From Cephalotus follicularis (taxonomy: Eukaryota > Streptophyta > Magnoliopsida > Oxalidales > Cephalotaceae): a stretch of 64,000 nucleotides of DNA. Below, one piece after another: positions 62,479 to 64,000 of the stretch. The notes beneath the pieces were generated by a model that did not search any database, had not been told where the DNA came from, and saw only the letters and a list, made by a program, of their open reading frames with translations. The first letter of the stretch is position 1; each line of letters begins with the position of its first letter. The stretch covers positions 47,740 to 111,739 of the forward strand of contig BDDD01000554.1 of the NCBI GenBank assembly GCA_001972305.1, in the 5' to 3' direction. The position numbers and the translations under genes were made by a program.

Positions 62479-64000
62479 TGTAGCGACCCCGATCCGAGCT
62501 CGCTAATAGCTCAAAGCGAACTCCAAAGATCGGTTGCGCTACGTTGGGTGTGAAACGTTACATCCTTAAGTACTCTTTTCTAAAAGTACATAACATCATA
62601 AATTCACGTCTTTGTAAAATCGTACATAATCCTCAATTCATCTTTACACATAATCATCTTATAAAAAGATGTCATAACCATATTATAGGTCTACATTACA
62701 CAGGATCACTATTGTACACAAACACATATTACAGCGGAAAAACATTATTCTTATTACATAACAAAACATAATGCGAATATCATCGCATATCCTTCGTTTC
62801 TCAAAAATTCCTTCTTAAGAGGTTCCTCTAAGCTCGCATTCTCCACTCATTCATTTCCTGAAAACATTTTATTTGAAAACAACATTGAAAGGAATGAGCT
62901 CAAAATAGCTCAGTAAGGTGTTTAAACACATTTCAACATAACATTTTTCTAGCCAAAATATATAACTAGAACATTTCATAAAACATATCACTTTTCTAGT
63001 TAATATTATAACTAGATCATTTCGAAAACATAAAAATCATAAAAACCTTAATGAACCCCTTTACACCGCTTCACCGGGGCATTGTGCACTTCCCGATTAC
63101 TATCCTTACATCACATGCATGTCCGCGAGCACTTTACGCTCCCTTAACATTGAGCCTTGCGCTCCATTAACATTGAGCATTTCGCTCCATTCCCCTTAGA
63201 TCGAAATCCAAGGGCGGTTCATTCATCATATACTTTCAGTGATCAGCTCAAAGTATTCATAAAAATCATTTCATAACATTTCTTTTACAATTCGTAAACT
63301 TTTCTTTTTATTTGAGTAATTAACTCAAAATCCTTTAGAAAACAGTTTTGCGCAACTTTGCGAAAACGAATAATTCATATAGAAATAAGCATTTTCAGAA
63401 AAAACTCAAAACATAAACATTAATGTAGACATATTTACGATTTCAGAAAGCTCAAGATCATAACAATTGGTAGAGAATTGAATCCTCTACGAATTTTTGA
63501 AAGTGGCTGATTTCTTAAGGAAACAGGGCATGAGCAGTAAAATGAATCCCTGATTCTCATCAAGAATTAGACATAATTGCGAAATGTATAAAACATAATA
63601 GTTAAAGATAACGTCTGGAGGTTTCCAAAACATACAGACATTTAATTTTTCATCAAGAAACGAGTGAGATATGATTTAAATAAGCTACTACATAATCGAG
63701 GAATAAAACAGTGCCTGAACAGCAATTTAAAACTTGGATTTCCATTAAGAAAACGATAGAATCTTGAAACATTCAAAGAATAACAGTTGAAGAGGACATT
63801 CTAAAGTTTCCAGAACATCAAACCATTCGAAAATTCATTGTGAATTGAACAAGTTATCAATAAAAGAATCTGCTGCAAAATTAAGAACAAAATAGAGGAA
63901 GTTTTAACAATAGTGGGTATGACATTTCCTTACCTTAGCTTTAGAATTCCTTTCTCTATTGCTTTCCACAAATTCTACACTTCACACTCTGCAGGATTAC
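62479..64000 (-). repeat. LTR C3, runs off the window
   Basis: On the plus strand it begins TGTAGCGACCCCG, the reverse complement of the LTR C 3' end. Landmarks: acceptor CAG at 62858, perfect stem TGAGCT / AGCTCA (62895-62912), the GGGCATTGTGCACTTCCC block near 63077 (as in C1 and C2), TTGAG/CTCAA modules, and donor AGCTAAG|GTAAGG at 63933. No PBS follows at 62478, so it may be a solo or 3' LTR. Confidence 0.85.
62858..63933 (-). other. Predicted intron inside LTR C3
   Basis: Donor AAG|GTAAGG at 63933; acceptor stem TGAGCT/AGCTCA, CTCATTCC, pyrimidine-rich tract, TTTTCAG ending at 62858. 1076 bp. Inference. Confidence 0.5.

Overview
The window looks like heterochromatic, repeat-packed nuclear DNA from a flowering plant, most likely a eudicot (inferred from element types, not proven). 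I find no intact host gene. Nearly everything is transposable elements, mostly long LTRs of Ty3/gypsy chromovirus type (Tekay-like pol with a chromodomain), plus a CACTA transposon, a Pack-MULE, a deleted Sirevirus-type Ty1/copia element, a decayed copia pol, and pieces of an endogenous caulimovirid-like pararetrovirus. I name the LTR families A, B, C, D, E and F; these are working names for this window only.

Layout. 1-5704: internally deleted family A element on the minus strand (partial 3' LTR, RT/RNase H scrap, gag scrap, PBS, complete 5' LTR). 5705-8198: fragments of LTRs B and E, an 84-bp near-perfect palindrome and a 658-bp foldback. 8199-10885: LTR B1. 10886-12958: a palindrome-rich TATA segment and the downstream part of the pararetrovirus. 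12959-40804: element D1, inserted inside the pararetroviral RT with a 5-bp ATATA duplication and enlarged by nested insertions: solo LTR B2 in its 5' LTR; element D2 (19514-36664, GGTTA duplication) in its interior; in D2 a CACTA element (22600-27150, TTA duplication), solo LTR C1, and a truncated LTR B3 that carries a truncated LTR C2. 40805-42305: rest of the pararetroviral protease/RT. 42306-47626: 5'-truncated family A element with recognisable RT, RNase H, integrase and chromodomain. 47627-47880: more pararetrovirus. 47893-49268: Pack-MULE with a captured WSS1/WLM gene fragment. 50831-52486: solo LTR A3 (GATAC duplication). 52492-53850: decayed copia pol. 54039-60207: Sirevirus-type element with an env-like ORF. 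60208-62478: LTR F fragment and unassigned sequence. 62479-64000: LTR C3, running off the window.

The most interesting signal is in the LTRs. Families A, B, C and D each carry a plausible 5' splice site downstream of the TATA region and, 1-2 kb later, a module made of a short stem-loop, a branch-point-like CTAAC or CTCAC ending in ACCCC, a pyrimidine-rich tract and CAG. The stem changes between families while staying paired (TTAGCC/GGCTAA, TTAGTC/GACTAA, TGAGC/GCTCA). This suggests an intron inside the LTR itself. Further hairpins with conserved loops and compensating stems lie downstream of it. LTRs A, B and C and the copia LTR also carry arrays of short palindromes centred on TCGA; in A and B one array lies upstream of the predicted promoter and one inside the predicted intron. 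Family D carries a 5S rRNA-derived segment in its interior, present in both D1 and D2.

Limits. No alignment, folding or database search was run. Protein calls are from motif recognition, LTR ends are from TG/CA ends, duplications and comparison of copies within the window. Splicing, RNA folds and functions are inferences.
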